Translations under genes and position numbers: made by a program | Assembly: GCF_001428125.1 (NCBI RefSeq) | Contig: NZ_LMSM01000006.1 | Span: forward strand, 245,550 to 309,549 | Length of the DNA stretch: 64,000 nt | Reading direction: 5' to 3' | Source of the DNA: Nocardioides sp. Soil774 | GTDB taxonomy: Bacteria > Actinomycetota > Actinomycetes > Propionibacteriales > Nocardioidaceae | Notes under the pieces: generated by a model | Seen by the model: only the letters and a program-made list of their open reading frames with translations | What the model was told of the DNA's origin: nothing | Database searches by the model: none | Part shown: one piece after another, positions 7,847 through 16,297 of the stretch | Position numbering within the stretch: position 1 is the first letter of the stretch | How the letters are laid out: each line of letters starts with the position of its first letter

Positions 7847-8869
7847 TCAGCGCCAGCCGAGGTCGGGCGCCACGTCGGTGAGCACCGTCTCCAGGACGTG
7901 GGCGTTGTAGTCGACGCCGAGCTGGTTGGGCACCGTGAGCAGCAGGGTGTCGGCCGCGGCGATCGCCTCGTCGTCGGCGAGCTCCTTGACCAACACGTCG
8001 GGCTCCGCGGCGTACGTCTTGCCGAAGACCGCGCGCAGGTTGGCCTCGATCTGGCCGAACTGGTCGGTGCTGGCGCCCTCGCGCCCGAAGTACATCCGGT
8101 CGAGGTCGGTCGTGATGGGCATGATCGACCGGCTCACCGAGACGCGGGGCTCGCCCTCGTGGCCGGCCTCCTTCCACGCCTCACGGAAGACCTCGATCTG
8201 CTTGCGCTGCTGGACGTGGAACGGCTCGCCGGTCTCGTCGGCCTTCAGCGTCGAGCTCATCAGGTGCATGCCCATCTGCGCGGTCCAGCGGGCGGTGGCG
8301 TCGGACGCCGCGCCCCACCAGATGCGCTGACGCAGCCCCGGCGAGTGCGGCTCGACCCGCAGCAGCCCGGGCGGATTGGGGAACATCGGGCGAGGGTTGG
8401 GCTGCGCGAACCCCTCCCCCTCGAGCACCTTCAGGAAGACCTCGGTGTGTCGGCGGGCCATGTCGGCCTGGTCCTCGCCCTCGGCGGGGGCGTAGCCGAA
8501 GTAGCGCCAGCCCTCGATGACCTGTTCCGGTGATCCCCGGCTGATGCCGAGCTGCAGCCGGCCGCCGGAGATGAGGTCGGCGGAGCCGGCGTCCTCGGCC
8601 ATGTAGAGCGGGTTCTCGTAGCGCATGTCGATCACGCCGGTGCCGATCTCGATCCGGCTGGTGCGCGCACCGACGGCGGCGAGCAGCGGGAACGGCGAGG
8701 CGAGCTGGCGGGCGAAGTGGTGCACGCGGAAGTAGGCACCGTCCGCGCCGAGCTCCTCGGCGGCCACCGCGAGGTCGATCGACTGGAGCAGGGTGTCGGA
8801 CGCGCTGCGGACCGCGGACTGCGGCGAGTCGGTCCAGTGGCCGAAGTTGAGGAAACCGATCTTCTTCAT
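7847..8869 (-). CDS. LLM-class flavin-dependent oxidoreductase
   Basis: About 340 residues, luciferase-like fold: KKIGFLNFGHW at the N-terminus, GADGAYFRVHHFARQL (the HHF motif of this subgroup), RIEIGTGVIDMRYENPLYMAEDAG, and SGGRLQLGISRGSPEQVIEG. The ATG at 8869 is preferred because the product begins at the first beta strand; an in-frame TTG at 8887 would add six residues. Probably an FMN-dependent monooxygenase or reductase of unknown substrate. An inverted repeat (CAACCA/TGGTTG) lies just upstream. Confidence 0.85.
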   Translation of the reverse strand: MKKIGFLNFGHWTDSPQSAVRSASDTLLQSIDLAVAAEELGADGAYFRVHHFARQLASPFPLLAAVGARTSRIEIGTGVIDMRYENPLYMAEDAGSADLISGGRLQLGISRGSPEQVIEGWRYFGYAPAEGEDQADMARRHTEVFLKVLEGEGFAQPNPRPMFPNPPGLLRVEPHSPGLRQRIWWGAASDATARWTAQMGMHLMSSTLKADETGEPFHVQQRKQIEVFREAWKEAGHEGEPRVSVSRSIMPITTDLDRMYFGREGASTDQFGQIEANLRAVFGKTYAAEPDVLVKELADDEAIAAADTLLLTVPNQLGVDYNAHVLETVLTDVAPDLGWR

Positions 8870-8884
8870 GGTTGGTTCAACGCT

Positions 8885-8899
8885 CAACCACCTTGGTTG
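8885..8899. promoter_or_regulatory. Inverted repeat upstream of LLM oxidoreductase
   Basis: CAACCA-CCT-TGGTTG, a perfect 6-bp inverted repeat 16 bp from the ATG, next to a looser GGTTG...CAACC pair at about 8871-8889. It lies in the short gap before the CDF gene end. It may be a repressor site for the LLM gene; no regulator is encoded alongside. Confidence 0.35.
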
Positions 8900-8908
8900 T
8901 TCCCCGGC

Positions 8909-9850
8909 TCACTGGAACCCGTCGGCCGTCGTCGGCGTGCGGCCGGGCGCGGCCAGCGAGAGCACGGCGCGAGCGATCTCGGGACGCTCCTCGAGGTGGT
9001 CCTCGAGGCGCTGCAGCTCGGCGGCGACCTCGCTCTCCGGGTCGTCGCCGACGAGGTCGACCGAGCCGACGAGGAAGATCCGGCCCGGACCGACGTACTC
9101 CAGGTGGAGCGTGCTGACGCTCTCGACCTCGGGGCGCTCGCTCAGCCACCCGAGCACGGTCTCGCGGATGCGCGGGTCGGCGACCTGGCCGACCAGGAAG
9201 TCCATGTTGCGGCGCAGCAGGTAGATCGCGACGAAGCCGAGCAGCAGCCCGACCAGGATCGAGCCGATCGCGTCCCACACCGGCTGGTGCGTGGCCTGGT
9301 GGAGCGCGAGGCCGCTCACCGCGATCGCGATGCCGACCAGCGCGGCGGCGTCCTCGAAGAAGACCGCGCGCAGCGTCGGGTTGGACGTCTTGTCGAGGAA
9401 CGTCACCCGGCTGACGTCGGCCTTGCGGGCACCGCGACGCACCTCGCGGCGCGCCTGGAAGAAGGAGATGCTCTCCAGCACGAACGCCGCACCGAGCACG
9501 ACGTAGGCCCACAGATAGCTCGCCTCCGCCTCCTCCGCCGTGAGCGAGGTGATGCCGTGCCACAACGAGACCGCCGCGCCCACGCCGAAGAGGCCGAAGG
9601 CGGCGATCATCGACCAGACGTAGGCCTCGCGGCCGAAACCGAGCGGGTGGGTCTCGTCGGCAGGCTTCTCGGCCCGCCGCTCGGCGATGACGAGGAACAC
9701 CTCGTTGCCCGCGTCGGCCCATGAGTGGGCGGCCTCCGCGACCATCGAGGCGGAGCCGGTGAGCACCGCGACGATGCTCTTGAGGACCGCGAGGGTCGTG
9801 TTGGCGGCGAGCGCGATGATCACGGTGAGCACCGCCCCAGCCTGCCGCAC
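8909..9850 (-). CDS. Cation diffusion facilitator (CDF) family metal transporter
   Basis: About 313 residues. Six-helix CDF core: TM1 VLTVIIALAANTTLAVLK, TM2 with the metal motif HSWADAGNEVFLV (HxxxD), and TM5 with FFEDAAALVGIAIA (ED plus D-type metal site), then a cytoplasmic domain from about 220 with the beta-alpha-beta order of the CDF C-terminal dimer domain. It probably exports Zn, Fe or Mn by proton antiport. The start is inferred as GTG 9850 (VRQAGAVLTV), preceded by GGGTGG; the frame is open far upstream, so the N-terminus is uncertain by several codons. Confidence 0.88.
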   Translation of the reverse strand: MRQAGAVLTVIIALAANTTLAVLKSIVAVLTGSASMVAEAAHSWADAGNEVFLVIAERRAEKPADETHPLGFGREAYVWSMIAAFGLFGVGAAVSLWHGITSLTAEEAEASYLWAYVVLGAAFVLESISFFQARREVRRGARKADVSRVTFLDKTSNPTLRAVFFEDAAALVGIAIAVSGLALHQATHQPVWDAIGSILVGLLLGFVAIYLLRRNMDFLVGQVADPRIRETVLGWLSERPEVESVSTLHLEYVGPGRIFLVGSVDLVGDDPESEVAAELQRLEDHLEERPEIARAVLSLAAPGRTPTTADGFQ

Positions 9851-10138
9851 GCGAACCACCCGGGTCAGCCCCCGATGGGCGGTTGCCCCGGCGGCCGACC
9901 GCCTCGCGTGCCCCGCCCCTCGCACGTGCGGCGGTCCTGGCCCTCGATCCGGCCCGACGACGGCCACGACCGCAGCACGTGCGGCGTACGCCGCCGCTAG
10001 CCTCGTGGCTCGTGGAGGACACCGGCCCCGACATCGATGCCACCCTCGCCTGGGCTGGCGCACCGACCGGGCACGTCGCCGCGATGGCCGGCAGCTCGCG
10101 CGTCTCGACGACTGGCTGCACCTGGTGATCCGGCCGGA
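9851..10138. other. Gap between CDF and racemase genes, no confident gene
   Basis: About 290 bp upstream of the CDF start. A short plus-strand reading frame from GTG 10012 to 10128 (38 residues, VEDTGPDIDATLAWAG...) has a plausible beginning, and another frame over the end of the same stretch reads ARLDDWLHLVIRPDQ, as if a small gene were split by a frameshift. Too little remains to name it. Confidence 0.3.
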
Positions 10139-10837
10139 TCAGCTGAGCGCGAAGTCGACCGCTGCCCGCGCGTGCAGCGCGGTGGTCGCGAAGACCGGGA
10201 CCTCGACGTCGTCAGCGCCGATGAGCAGCTCGATCTCGGTGCACCCGAGCACCACGCCCTGGGCGCCCGCCTCGACCAAGCGCCCCACCACGTCGACGTA
10301 CGCCGCCCGCGACGGGTCGCGGACCACGCCGCGCACGAGCTCGTCGTAGATGACGTCGTGCACGAGCGACCGGTCCGGCTCGTCGGGCACCAGGACGTCG
10401 ATCCCGTGCGAGCGCAGCCGGTCGGCGTAGAACACCTGCTCCATGGTGAAGCGGGTGCCGAGCAGCGCCACCCGGTCGAGCCCGGCAGCGCGCACGGCGT
10501 CGGCGGTCACGTCGGCCAGGTGGAGCAACGGGATGTCCACCGCGGCCTCGATCGCGCCGGCCACCTTGTGCATCGTGTTGGTGCACAGCACCAGGCACTC
10601 GGCTCCGGCCGCCTCGAGGGCGCGCGCCTCGTCGGCAAGCATCGCGCCGGCGGCGTCCCAGTCGCCCGCGACCTGCATCGCCTCCACCTCGGCGAAGTCG
10701 ACCGAGGCCAGCACGAGGCGCGCCGAGTGGAAGCCGCCGAGCCGCTCGCGCACGTCCTCGTTGACGAGGCGGTAGTAGAGCGCGGTGCTCTCCCAGCTCA
10801 TCCCGCCCAGCAGGCCGACCTTGCGCACGGCGCCCAT
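10139..10837 (-). CDS. Aspartate/glutamate racemase family protein
   Basis: 232 residues. Two-domain PLP-independent amino-acid racemase fold: VGLLGGMSWESTALYYRLVN at the N-terminus, first catalytic Cys in VLCTNTMHK (about residue 83) and second in GVVLGCTEIELLI (about 195). Both cysteines are present, so racemase or related isomerase activity is plausible; Asp is favoured over Glu by the GGMSWEST motif. ATG 10837 chosen. Divergent from the FAD/TPR fusion gene. Confidence 0.88.
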   Translation of the reverse strand: MGAVRKVGLLGGMSWESTALYYRLVNEDVRERLGGFHSARLVLASVDFAEVEAMQVAGDWDAAGAMLADEARALEAAGAECLVLCTNTMHKVAGAIEAAVDIPLLHLADVTADAVRAAGLDRVALLGTRFTMEQVFYADRLRSHGIDVLVPDEPDRSLVHDVIYDELVRGVVRDPSRAAYVDVVGRLVEAGAQGVVLGCTEIELLIGADDVEVPVFATTALHARAAVDFALS

Positions 10838-10942
10838 TGAAGCAGCCCGAGCGGGCGGGCCGGGCGCGCCGACTCGCGGACCGCCCGACGCCTTGCTACT
10901 TTTGTCCAGTAAGTCAGTGTAGTTAAACGGACGGAGTGGGGC

Positions 10943-13603
10943 ATGGGGACCAACGAGGGTGACTGTCGCGTCGTGGTGGTCGGAGCGGGTGCCGGCGGCA
11001 CGCTGGTCGCGACCCACCTGGTCACCGCGCTGTCCTCACGGTTCCGCGTCGAGCTCGTCGACCCCGCCCCCACGACCGGTTGCGGCCAGGCCTACTCCAC
11101 CACCGACGAGCGCCACCTGCTCAACGTCCCTGCGTCCGGCATGAGCGCGTTCCCGCGCGACCCGGAGCACTTCCTGCGGTGGCTGCGCACCCACTACGAC
11201 CCTGCTTTCCAGCCGCACGAGTTCGCCCCGCGCGCGGTCTTCGGCCGCTACGTCGAGAGCCTGCTGAGGTCCGCCACGGAGTTCCCCGGAAACGCCCGGC
11301 TCGTACGCCGCCACGCGGAGGTGGTCGACGTCGCCGGGTCCGGCACCGGCTTCGTCGTCCAGCTCTCCGACGGCGAGCGGCTCGAGGCGCGCGCCGTCGT
11401 GCTGGCCACCAGCAGCCGCCCGGGCACCGGCTGGGCGCCGCCCGAGCTGGCGGCCGACCCCCGACTCGTCGCCGACCCGTGGACACAGGGGATCCCCGAG
11501 GTCGGCGACGTGCTCATGCTCGGCTCCGGCCTCACGATGGTCGACCTCGCCATCAGCGCCGACCGACCCGGTCGCACCGTCCACGTCGTCTCGCGCACCG
11601 ACGCGGTGCCGCAGGCGCACGTGCTGCCGACCACTCCCCCGGTGCCGCCGCCGCCCGGGGTCACCCGCAGCGAGGGCCTCGACGCGCTGCGCGCGACCCT
11701 CACGGAGCACGTCGCGCACACGGTCGCGACGACCGGCGACTGGCGCGCCGCGATCGACGGGCTGCGTCCGGTCACCGCCCAGCTCTGGCGTGGCCTCGGC
11801 GAGCCCGACAAGCGCCGCTTCATCGCCGAGGACGCCCGCTCGTGGGACGTGCACCGGCACCGGATGGCCCCGGCCACCGCTCGTCGCTTCGAGGCCGTCG
11901 CGGCAGCGGGGCGGCTCCAGCGGCACCGCGGCACCATCGCCGGCGTACGAGCCGACGAGGACGCCCTGCACGTCACCCTCGACGACGGCACCGAGCTCAG
12001 CGTCGGCGCGGTCGTCAACTGCACCGGCCCCGTCGGCACCATCGCCGCCGACCCGCTGCTGGCCCGCCTCGCGCACACCGGCCTCGTCCGCCCCGGCCCG
12101 GCCGGCCTGGGCATCGACACCACCGACGACGGCCGCATCGTCGGCACGCTGCCCGCCACCCGCCCCTTCCTCGCGGTCGGCTCGCTGCGGCGCGGCAACC
12201 TCTGGGAGTCGACGGCGATGCCGGAGATCCGCGAGCAGGCCTACGACGTCGCGCGGGCGGTGACCCGGTCGCTGCACGGCGAGTCGCGACGCCGCCCCGT
12301 CGACCCCTACGGCCTCACCCTGTCGACCGACCGTCGCGCGGCCAAGCGCTACAACGCCGCACTCGGGCGGCTCCTGCGTCTCCAGGACGGCGTCGAGGAG
12401 GGGCTCACCCAGGCCGTCGAGGCCGACGCCGGCTTCGTCCAGGCCCACGCAGCGCTGGCGCTGCTCGGCCACGAGTGGGGCGCCACCACCCACTGGCGGG
12501 CCTCCCTGCGCGCCGCGCACCGCGCCGCCGCCGAGCGCCACCTCGACGACCGCGAGTGCTCCTTCCTCGACGCCGTCACGACCCGGCTCCGCTCCGACGA
12601 GGCCACCGGCGCCTCCGCCCTGCTGCGCCACGTGCGCCTGTTCCCGCGCGACGCCCTCGCCGTCAGCGTCGCGGTGCCGACCGTCGCCTTCGGCGGGCTC
12701 ACCAGCGGCACCCAGACCGCCGAGCTGGTCGAGTCGCTGGGGCGCTCCTACGGCGACGACTGGTGGTACGCCGGCCAGCTCGCCTTCGTGCGCCAGGACC
12801 AGGAACGCTGGGGCGAGGCCGAGGACCTGTCGTCCTACGCGCTCTCGGTCGAGCCGTCCTCGGGCCACGCGGTGCACGCGCGCGCCCACGTGTTCTACGA
12901 GACCGGCGAGCACGCCGCCGGCCTGGCGTGGCTCGACGAGTGGATCCGCACCCGTGGCCCGGAGGCCAACCACCGCTCGCACTTCTCGTGGCACGCGGCG
13001 CTGCACGAGCTGATGCAGGACGACGTGGAGGCCGTACGCCGCCGCTACGAGCGCGAGCTCTCGCCCTCGGTCGTGACCGGCAGCCGGGTCGTGGTCGACA
13101 GCGGCGCCCTGCTCTGGCGCGGGCGTGTCACCGGCGCGTGGACCGACGGGCAGCCCGTCGCCGCGGTGCGCGCCGCCGCGCCCGACGACTGGCTCAGCGC
13201 TCCGCCGACGGCCTTCGCCGCGATGCACGCAGCCGTGCTCCTCGCCGCCGACGGGGACGGGGCGGGGCTGGCCGGGCTCGCAGCCCGGTCGTCGGCGAGC
13301 GACGACCGGGTGTTCCGCGACGTGGTGGCACCGCTCTGCGAGGGACTGGCCTCCGTCGTGGACGAGCGGTGGAACGCCGCCTCCGCCACCCTGGGCAGGG
13401 TCGTCACGACGATGGAGCCCCTCGGCGGCAGCCGGGCACAGCGCGAGGTCGTCGAGGACACCCTGGTGCACGCGCTCGCTATGGCCGGGCGCACGACCGA
13501 GGCGGCCGCGGTGCTCGACGCCCGCCTGTCGCGGCGCTCGTCCGCCCTCGACGCACGGCGACGCGCCGCAGTGCTGGGCGCGGAGGCGGGCTCGCGCGCC
13601 TGA
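10943..13603 (+). CDS. FAD/NAD(P)-binding oxidoreductase fused to TTC38-like TPR domain
   Basis: 886 residues, an unusual fusion. Residues about 8-460 are an FAD/NAD(P)-binding protein of the NAD_binding_9 type: dinucleotide motif VVVVGAGAGGTLVATHL, the GQAYSTTDERHLLNVPASGMSAFP signature, second Rossmann motif VLMLGSGLTMVDLA near 190, and a C-terminal NLWESTAMPEIREQA segment. Residues about 470-880 are all-helical TPR-like sequence similar to tetratricopeptide repeat protein 38 (LLRLQDGVEEGLTQAVEADAGF, DDWWYAGQLAFVRQDQERW, HFSWHAALHELMQDDVEAV). The fusion suggests a flavoprotein with a built-in scaffold. ATG with GGAGTGGGG upstream; an AT-rich patch at 10890-10928 probably holds the promoter. 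Confidence 0.85.
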   Translation: MGTNEGDCRVVVVGAGAGGTLVATHLVTALSSRFRVELVDPAPTTGCGQAYSTTDERHLLNVPASGMSAFPRDPEHFLRWLRTHYDPAFQPHEFAPRAVFGRYVESLLRSATEFPGNARLVRRHAEVVDVAGSGTGFVVQLSDGERLEARAVVLATSSRPGTGWAPPELAADPRLVADPWTQGIPEVGDVLMLGSGLTMVDLAISADRPGRTVHVVSRTDAVPQAHVLPTTPPVPPPPGVTRSEGLDALRATLTEHVAHTVATTGDWRAAIDGLRPVTAQLWRGLGEPDKRRFIAEDARSWDVHRHRMAPATARRFEAVAAAGRLQRHRGTIAGVRADEDALHVTLDDGTELSVGAVVNCTGPVGTIAADPLLARLAHTGLVRPGPAGLGIDTTDDGRIVGTLPATRPFLAVGSLRRGNLWESTAMPEIREQAYDVARAVTRSLHGESRRRPVDPYGLTLSTDRRAAKRYNAALGRLLRLQDGVEEGLTQAVEADAGFVQAHAALALLGHEWGATTHWRASLRAAHRAAAERHLDDRECSFLDAVTTRLRSDEATGASALLRHVRLFPRDALAVSVAVPTVAFGGLTSGTQTAELVESLGRSYGDDWWYAGQLAFVRQDQERWGEAEDLSSYALSVEPSSGHAVHARAHVFYETGEHAAGLAWLDEWIRTRGPEANHRSHFSWHAALHELMQDDVEAVRRRYERELSPSVVTGSRVVVDSGALLWRGRVTGAWTDGQPVAAVRAAAPDDWLSAPPTAFAAMHAAVLLAADGDGAGLAGLAARSSASDDRVFRDVVAPLCEGLASVVDERWNAASATLGRVVTTMEPLGGSRAQREVVEDTLVHALAMAGRTTEAAAVLDARLSRRSSALDARRRAAVLGAEAGSRA

Positions 13604-13605
13604 GG

Positions 13606-14751
13606 TCAGCCGGTCGGCGTCGCCGCGCGGGTCCGCGGCGGCACCGAGAGGCGCAGGACCTTGTGCCAGGCGCTCGCGACCTGCCGCAGCAGCGGCCGGC
13701 TGTGGTAGGTCAGGCCGTGCCGCTCGAAGAGCTCGCGCACCGGACCGGCGACCTCGCGGTAGCGGTTGCTCGGCAGGTCGGGGAACACGTGGTGCTCGAT
13801 CTGGTGTGACAGGTTGCCGCACAGCACGTGCAGCAGCCACGGCCCGGAGATGTCGGCCGAGCCCAGCATCTGCCGCACGTACCACCACCCGCGGGTCTCG
13901 TGCTCGTCGAGCTCGTCGACCTCGAACGTCTCCACGCCCTCTGGGAAGTGGCCGCACATGATGACGGAGTGGCTCCACACGTTGCGGGCCACGTTGGCTG
14001 CGACGTTCGCCGCGAGGGTGGGGCGCCACGAGCCGGTCGGCGCCGACAGGAGCGGGTGCAGGACGTAGTCGCGCAGCGCGGCGCGGGCCACCCGCTTCCC
14101 GGTCGCGCGCATCTCGGCCTTCTGCTGCGGCGCGAACCCCGTGCGCTCGCGCAGCGTCTGCCCGAGGTCGAGGTCGTACATCGCGATGCCGTACTCGAAG
14201 AAGCACGCGTTGAGCAGGTTGAGCAGGGGCTGCGCGAGGTGGCGGGGCTGCCACTCCTGCGCCTCGTCGACGCGCAGGATCCCGTAGCCGAGGTCGTTGT
14301 CCTCGCCCAGGACGTTGGTGTTGACGTGGTGCCGGTCGTTGTGGGCGCGCCGCCACTGCTCGGGCGCGGAGGCGTGGTCCCACTCCCATGTCGAGGAGTG
14401 GATGCGCGGATCGCGCATCCAGTCCCACTGCCCGTGCAGCACGTTGTGCCCGATCTCCATGTTGTCGAGCACCTTCGACAGGGTGAGCGACGCCGTGCCG
14501 AGCCACCAGGCCGTGCGGCTGCGGCTGCCCAGCAGCACCACCCGACCCGCGACCTCCAGGCACCTCTGCACCGCGATCATCCGGCGGATGTACGCCGCGT
14601 CGGCCGAGCCCCGGCTGTCGAGGACCTCCTGGCGCAGGGCGTCCAGCGTCCGGCCGATCTCCTCGACCTCGGCCGGCGCGAGGTCGGCGTACGAGCGGTG
14701 GTGCGAGGCAGTGCCCGAGACGGGTCCGGAGTCGTGCAACAGGGTGGGCAT
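13606..14751 (-). CDS. Membrane fatty-acid desaturase
   Basis: About 381 residues. Integral-membrane di-iron desaturase with all three histidine boxes: HNVLH near 105, HNDRHH near 140, and HQIEHH near 320 followed by VFPDLPSNRY. Hydrophobic stretches lie between the boxes. Introduces double bonds into acyl chains, relevant for membrane fluidity. ATG 14751 is used; an in-frame GTG at 14820 would add 23 residues and has a better-spaced ribosome site, so the start is uncertain. Convergent with the FAD/TPR gene (2 bp between stops) and divergent from the stress cluster. Confidence 0.9.
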   Translation of the reverse strand: MPTLLHDSGPVSGTASHHRSYADLAPAEVEEIGRTLDALRQEVLDSRGSADAAYIRRMIAVQRCLEVAGRVVLLGSRSRTAWWLGTASLTLSKVLDNMEIGHNVLHGQWDWMRDPRIHSSTWEWDHASAPEQWRRAHNDRHHVNTNVLGEDNDLGYGILRVDEAQEWQPRHLAQPLLNLLNACFFEYGIAMYDLDLGQTLRERTGFAPQQKAEMRATGKRVARAALRDYVLHPLLSAPTGSWRPTLAANVAANVARNVWSHSVIMCGHFPEGVETFEVDELDEHETRGWWYVRQMLGSADISGPWLLHVLCGNLSHQIEHHVFPDLPSNRYREVAGPVRELFERHGLTYHSRPLLRQVASAWHKVLRLSVPPRTRAATPTG

Positions 14752-14838
14752 GTCCTCAGGTGCCCCCCGGAGCGAGGGCGCATGCGCAGCGGCGCACGGG
14801 GCACCGAAGGGCACGGGCACCTACCCCACCTAGGGGTG

Positions 14839-14863
14839 GAGTCATCCCGCGAACGGTGGGTAC
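14839..14863 (+). promoter_or_regulatory. SigB-type promoter upstream of stress cluster
   Basis: GAGT (14839-14842), 15-nt spacer, GGGTAC (14858-14863), 8 nt before the ATG at 14872. This matches GnnT-N14-16-GGGTAC, the pattern described for Streptomyces SigB-family stress sigma factors. Two other transcription units in the next 3 kb have the same arrangement. The match is seen; use by a SigB/SigF-like factor is inferred. Confidence 0.55.
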
Positions 14864-14871
14864 GGAAAGCC

Positions 14872-15033
14872 ATGAGCGAGAACCAGACGCACGACCAGGA
14901 CGCGGATCCGCCCACGCCGGACGGCGAGGAACCGGACGTCCAGCAGCTGCGGCCGGACTCCGAGCCGGCCAGCGACCCGGACCCTGCGCCGGGCGCAGGG
15001 ACCACCGAGGAACGACACGAGGAGGACGCATGA
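14872..15033 (+). CDS. Small acidic disordered protein, first gene of stress cluster
   Basis: 53 residues, MSENQTHDQDADPPTPDGEE onward; almost no hydrophobic residues, rich in Asp, Glu, Pro and Gln. Its TGA overlaps the ATG of the next gene (ATGA), so it is translationally coupled to the 267-residue protein. A SigB-type promoter lies 8 nt upstream of its ATG, which leaves almost no room for a leader. No family recognised. Confidence 0.6.
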   Translation: MSENQTHDQDADPPTPDGEEPDVQQLRPDSEPASDPDPAPGAGTTEERHEEDA

Positions 15034-15833
15034 CGACATACGGAACCGACCCCGTAGGCACGGGCACGACCGGGACCACCCCCGGGTTCGACAGCACCAT
15101 GAACGGCACGGACAGCGACACGTCAGACACGGGCACGTCGGGCACCGCCAAGCAGGCTGCCTCGACCGCTGCCGACCAGGGCAGGCACCTGGCCGGGACG
15201 ACCAAGGACGAGGCGCTCAACGTCGCCGGCACGGCTGCGGAGCAGGCGCGCAACGTCATCGGCGACGCCCGCCAGCAGGTCACCACGCAGGTCACCGACC
15301 AGGCGGTGACAGGGCGCGACAAGCTGTCGCAGACCCTGCGCTCCTTCGGCGACGACCTGCAGCAGATGGCCGAGCAGGGTCCCGACCAGGGCATGGCCGT
15401 CGACCTGGCCCGTGAGGTCTCCGACCGCGTCCGAGCGCTCGGGAGCCACCTCGAGGGTCGCGAGCCCGGCGACCTGCTGACCGACGCCCGCGACTTCGCC
15501 CGCCGTCGTCCCGGCACGTTCCTGCTGGGCGCCCTGGCTGCGGGTGTGGTCGCCGGACGCATGTTCCGTGCGACCGCCGACGGGGCCGCTGCAGCGTCGC
15601 TGCAGGACTCGGGTGCAGCGGGCCACGACGCCGCTGGGCTCGGCGCCGGCGCCACCTATGGCAGCACCGGCGTCGGCACGGGCCCGATGGCGCCGACCGA
15701 CGGCACGCTGTCGATCGACGACAGCCCGCACCCGGCCGGCTTCGACGCCGCGGCGCCGACGCTCGCCACCCCGTCCAGCCTCGACCCCACCCAGTCGGGC
15801 CTGCCGGGCCAGCGCACGCAGGACACGCCGTGA
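15030..15833 (+). CDS. Membrane-anchored amphipathic protein of stress cluster
   Basis: 267 residues. N-terminal low-complexity Gly/Thr/Asp region (1-40), a long amphipathic Ala/Gln/Thr helix region (about 42-100) like LEA/apolipoprotein-type repeats, then RRRPGTFLLGALAAGVVAGRMFRAT (about 158-182), a single membrane segment preceded by arginines, and a disordered Gly/Ser/Pro tail. The organisation (helical region plus RRPxxFLxGAxxxGxxxGR) is common to actinobacterial genes next to holin-X and DUF3618 proteins. Probably a membrane-surface stress protein; function unknown. ATGA overlap upstream and GTGA overlap downstream. Confidence 0.7.
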   Translation: MTTYGTDPVGTGTTGTTPGFDSTMNGTDSDTSDTGTSGTAKQAASTAADQGRHLAGTTKDEALNVAGTAAEQARNVIGDARQQVTTQVTDQAVTGRDKLSQTLRSFGDDLQQMAEQGPDQGMAVDLAREVSDRVRALGSHLEGREPGDLLTDARDFARRRPGTFLLGALAAGVVAGRMFRATADGAAAASLQDSGAAGHDAAGLGAGATYGSTGVGTGPMAPTDGTLSIDDSPHPAGFDAAAPTLATPSSLDPTQSGLPGQRTQDTP

Positions 15834-16297
15834 CGGGCCCCTCGGGAACCGACCCGATGACCGACCTGCACGCGCCGGCCGCGACCTCGACCTCAGGGTC
15901 GTACGCCGCCGAGTCGAGCGACTCGCGCAGCCTCGGCGAGATCGTGGGTGACCTGAGCAACGACCTCACCACGCTGGTGAAGCAGGAGCTCGAGCTCGCC
16001 CGCACCGAGCTCAAGGCCGAGGCGAGCAAGGCCGGCAAGGGCGCCGGGATGCTCGGTGGCGCCGGGGTGGCAGGCCTGCTGGCGCTGATCCTGGCGTCGT
16101 TCGCCCTGAGCTACCTGCTCGACAACTGGATGCCGGTCGAGCTGGCGTTCCTGATCACCACCCTGCTCTGGGCGATCGTGGGTGCCGTCCTCGCGGCACG
16201 CGGACGCGCCGAGCTGAAGAAGACCAACCCGCAGCTGCCGAAGACGCAGCAGACACTCAAGGAGGACGCGGCATGGGCCAGAGCACAGAAGAGCTGA
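15830..16297 (+). CDS. Actinobacterial Holin-X-type membrane protein
   Basis: 155 residues. LGEIVGDLSNDLTTLVKQELELARTELKAEASKAGKG (about 35-71) followed by two membrane helices, GAGVAGLLALILASFALSYLLD and VELAFLITTLLWAIVGAVLAA, and a charged tail. This is the phage_holin_3_6 / Holin-X family, usually chromosomal, found with DUF3618 proteins; no lysis role is implied. Begins at GTG within the preceding stop (GTGA) and its 3' end overlaps the next gene by 25 bp. Confidence 0.85.
   Translation: MTGPSGTDPMTDLHAPAATSTSGSYAAESSDSRSLGEIVGDLSNDLTTLVKQELELARTELKAEASKAGKGAGMLGGAGVAGLLALILASFALSYLLDNWMPVELAFLITTLLWAIVGAVLAARGRAELKKTNPQLPKTQQTLKEDAAWARAQKS

Noticed and set aside
10012..10128. Short plus-strand frame VEDTGPDIDATLAWAG... 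that could be a small gene or frameshifted remnant
   Set aside because: Only 38 codons, no ribosome site or recognisable family; listed only as part of the intergenic gap.
15830..16297. Holin-family protein as a sign of prophage
   Set aside because: The Holin-X family is mostly chromosomal in actinobacteria and no endolysin, capsid, terminase or integrase genes are present.
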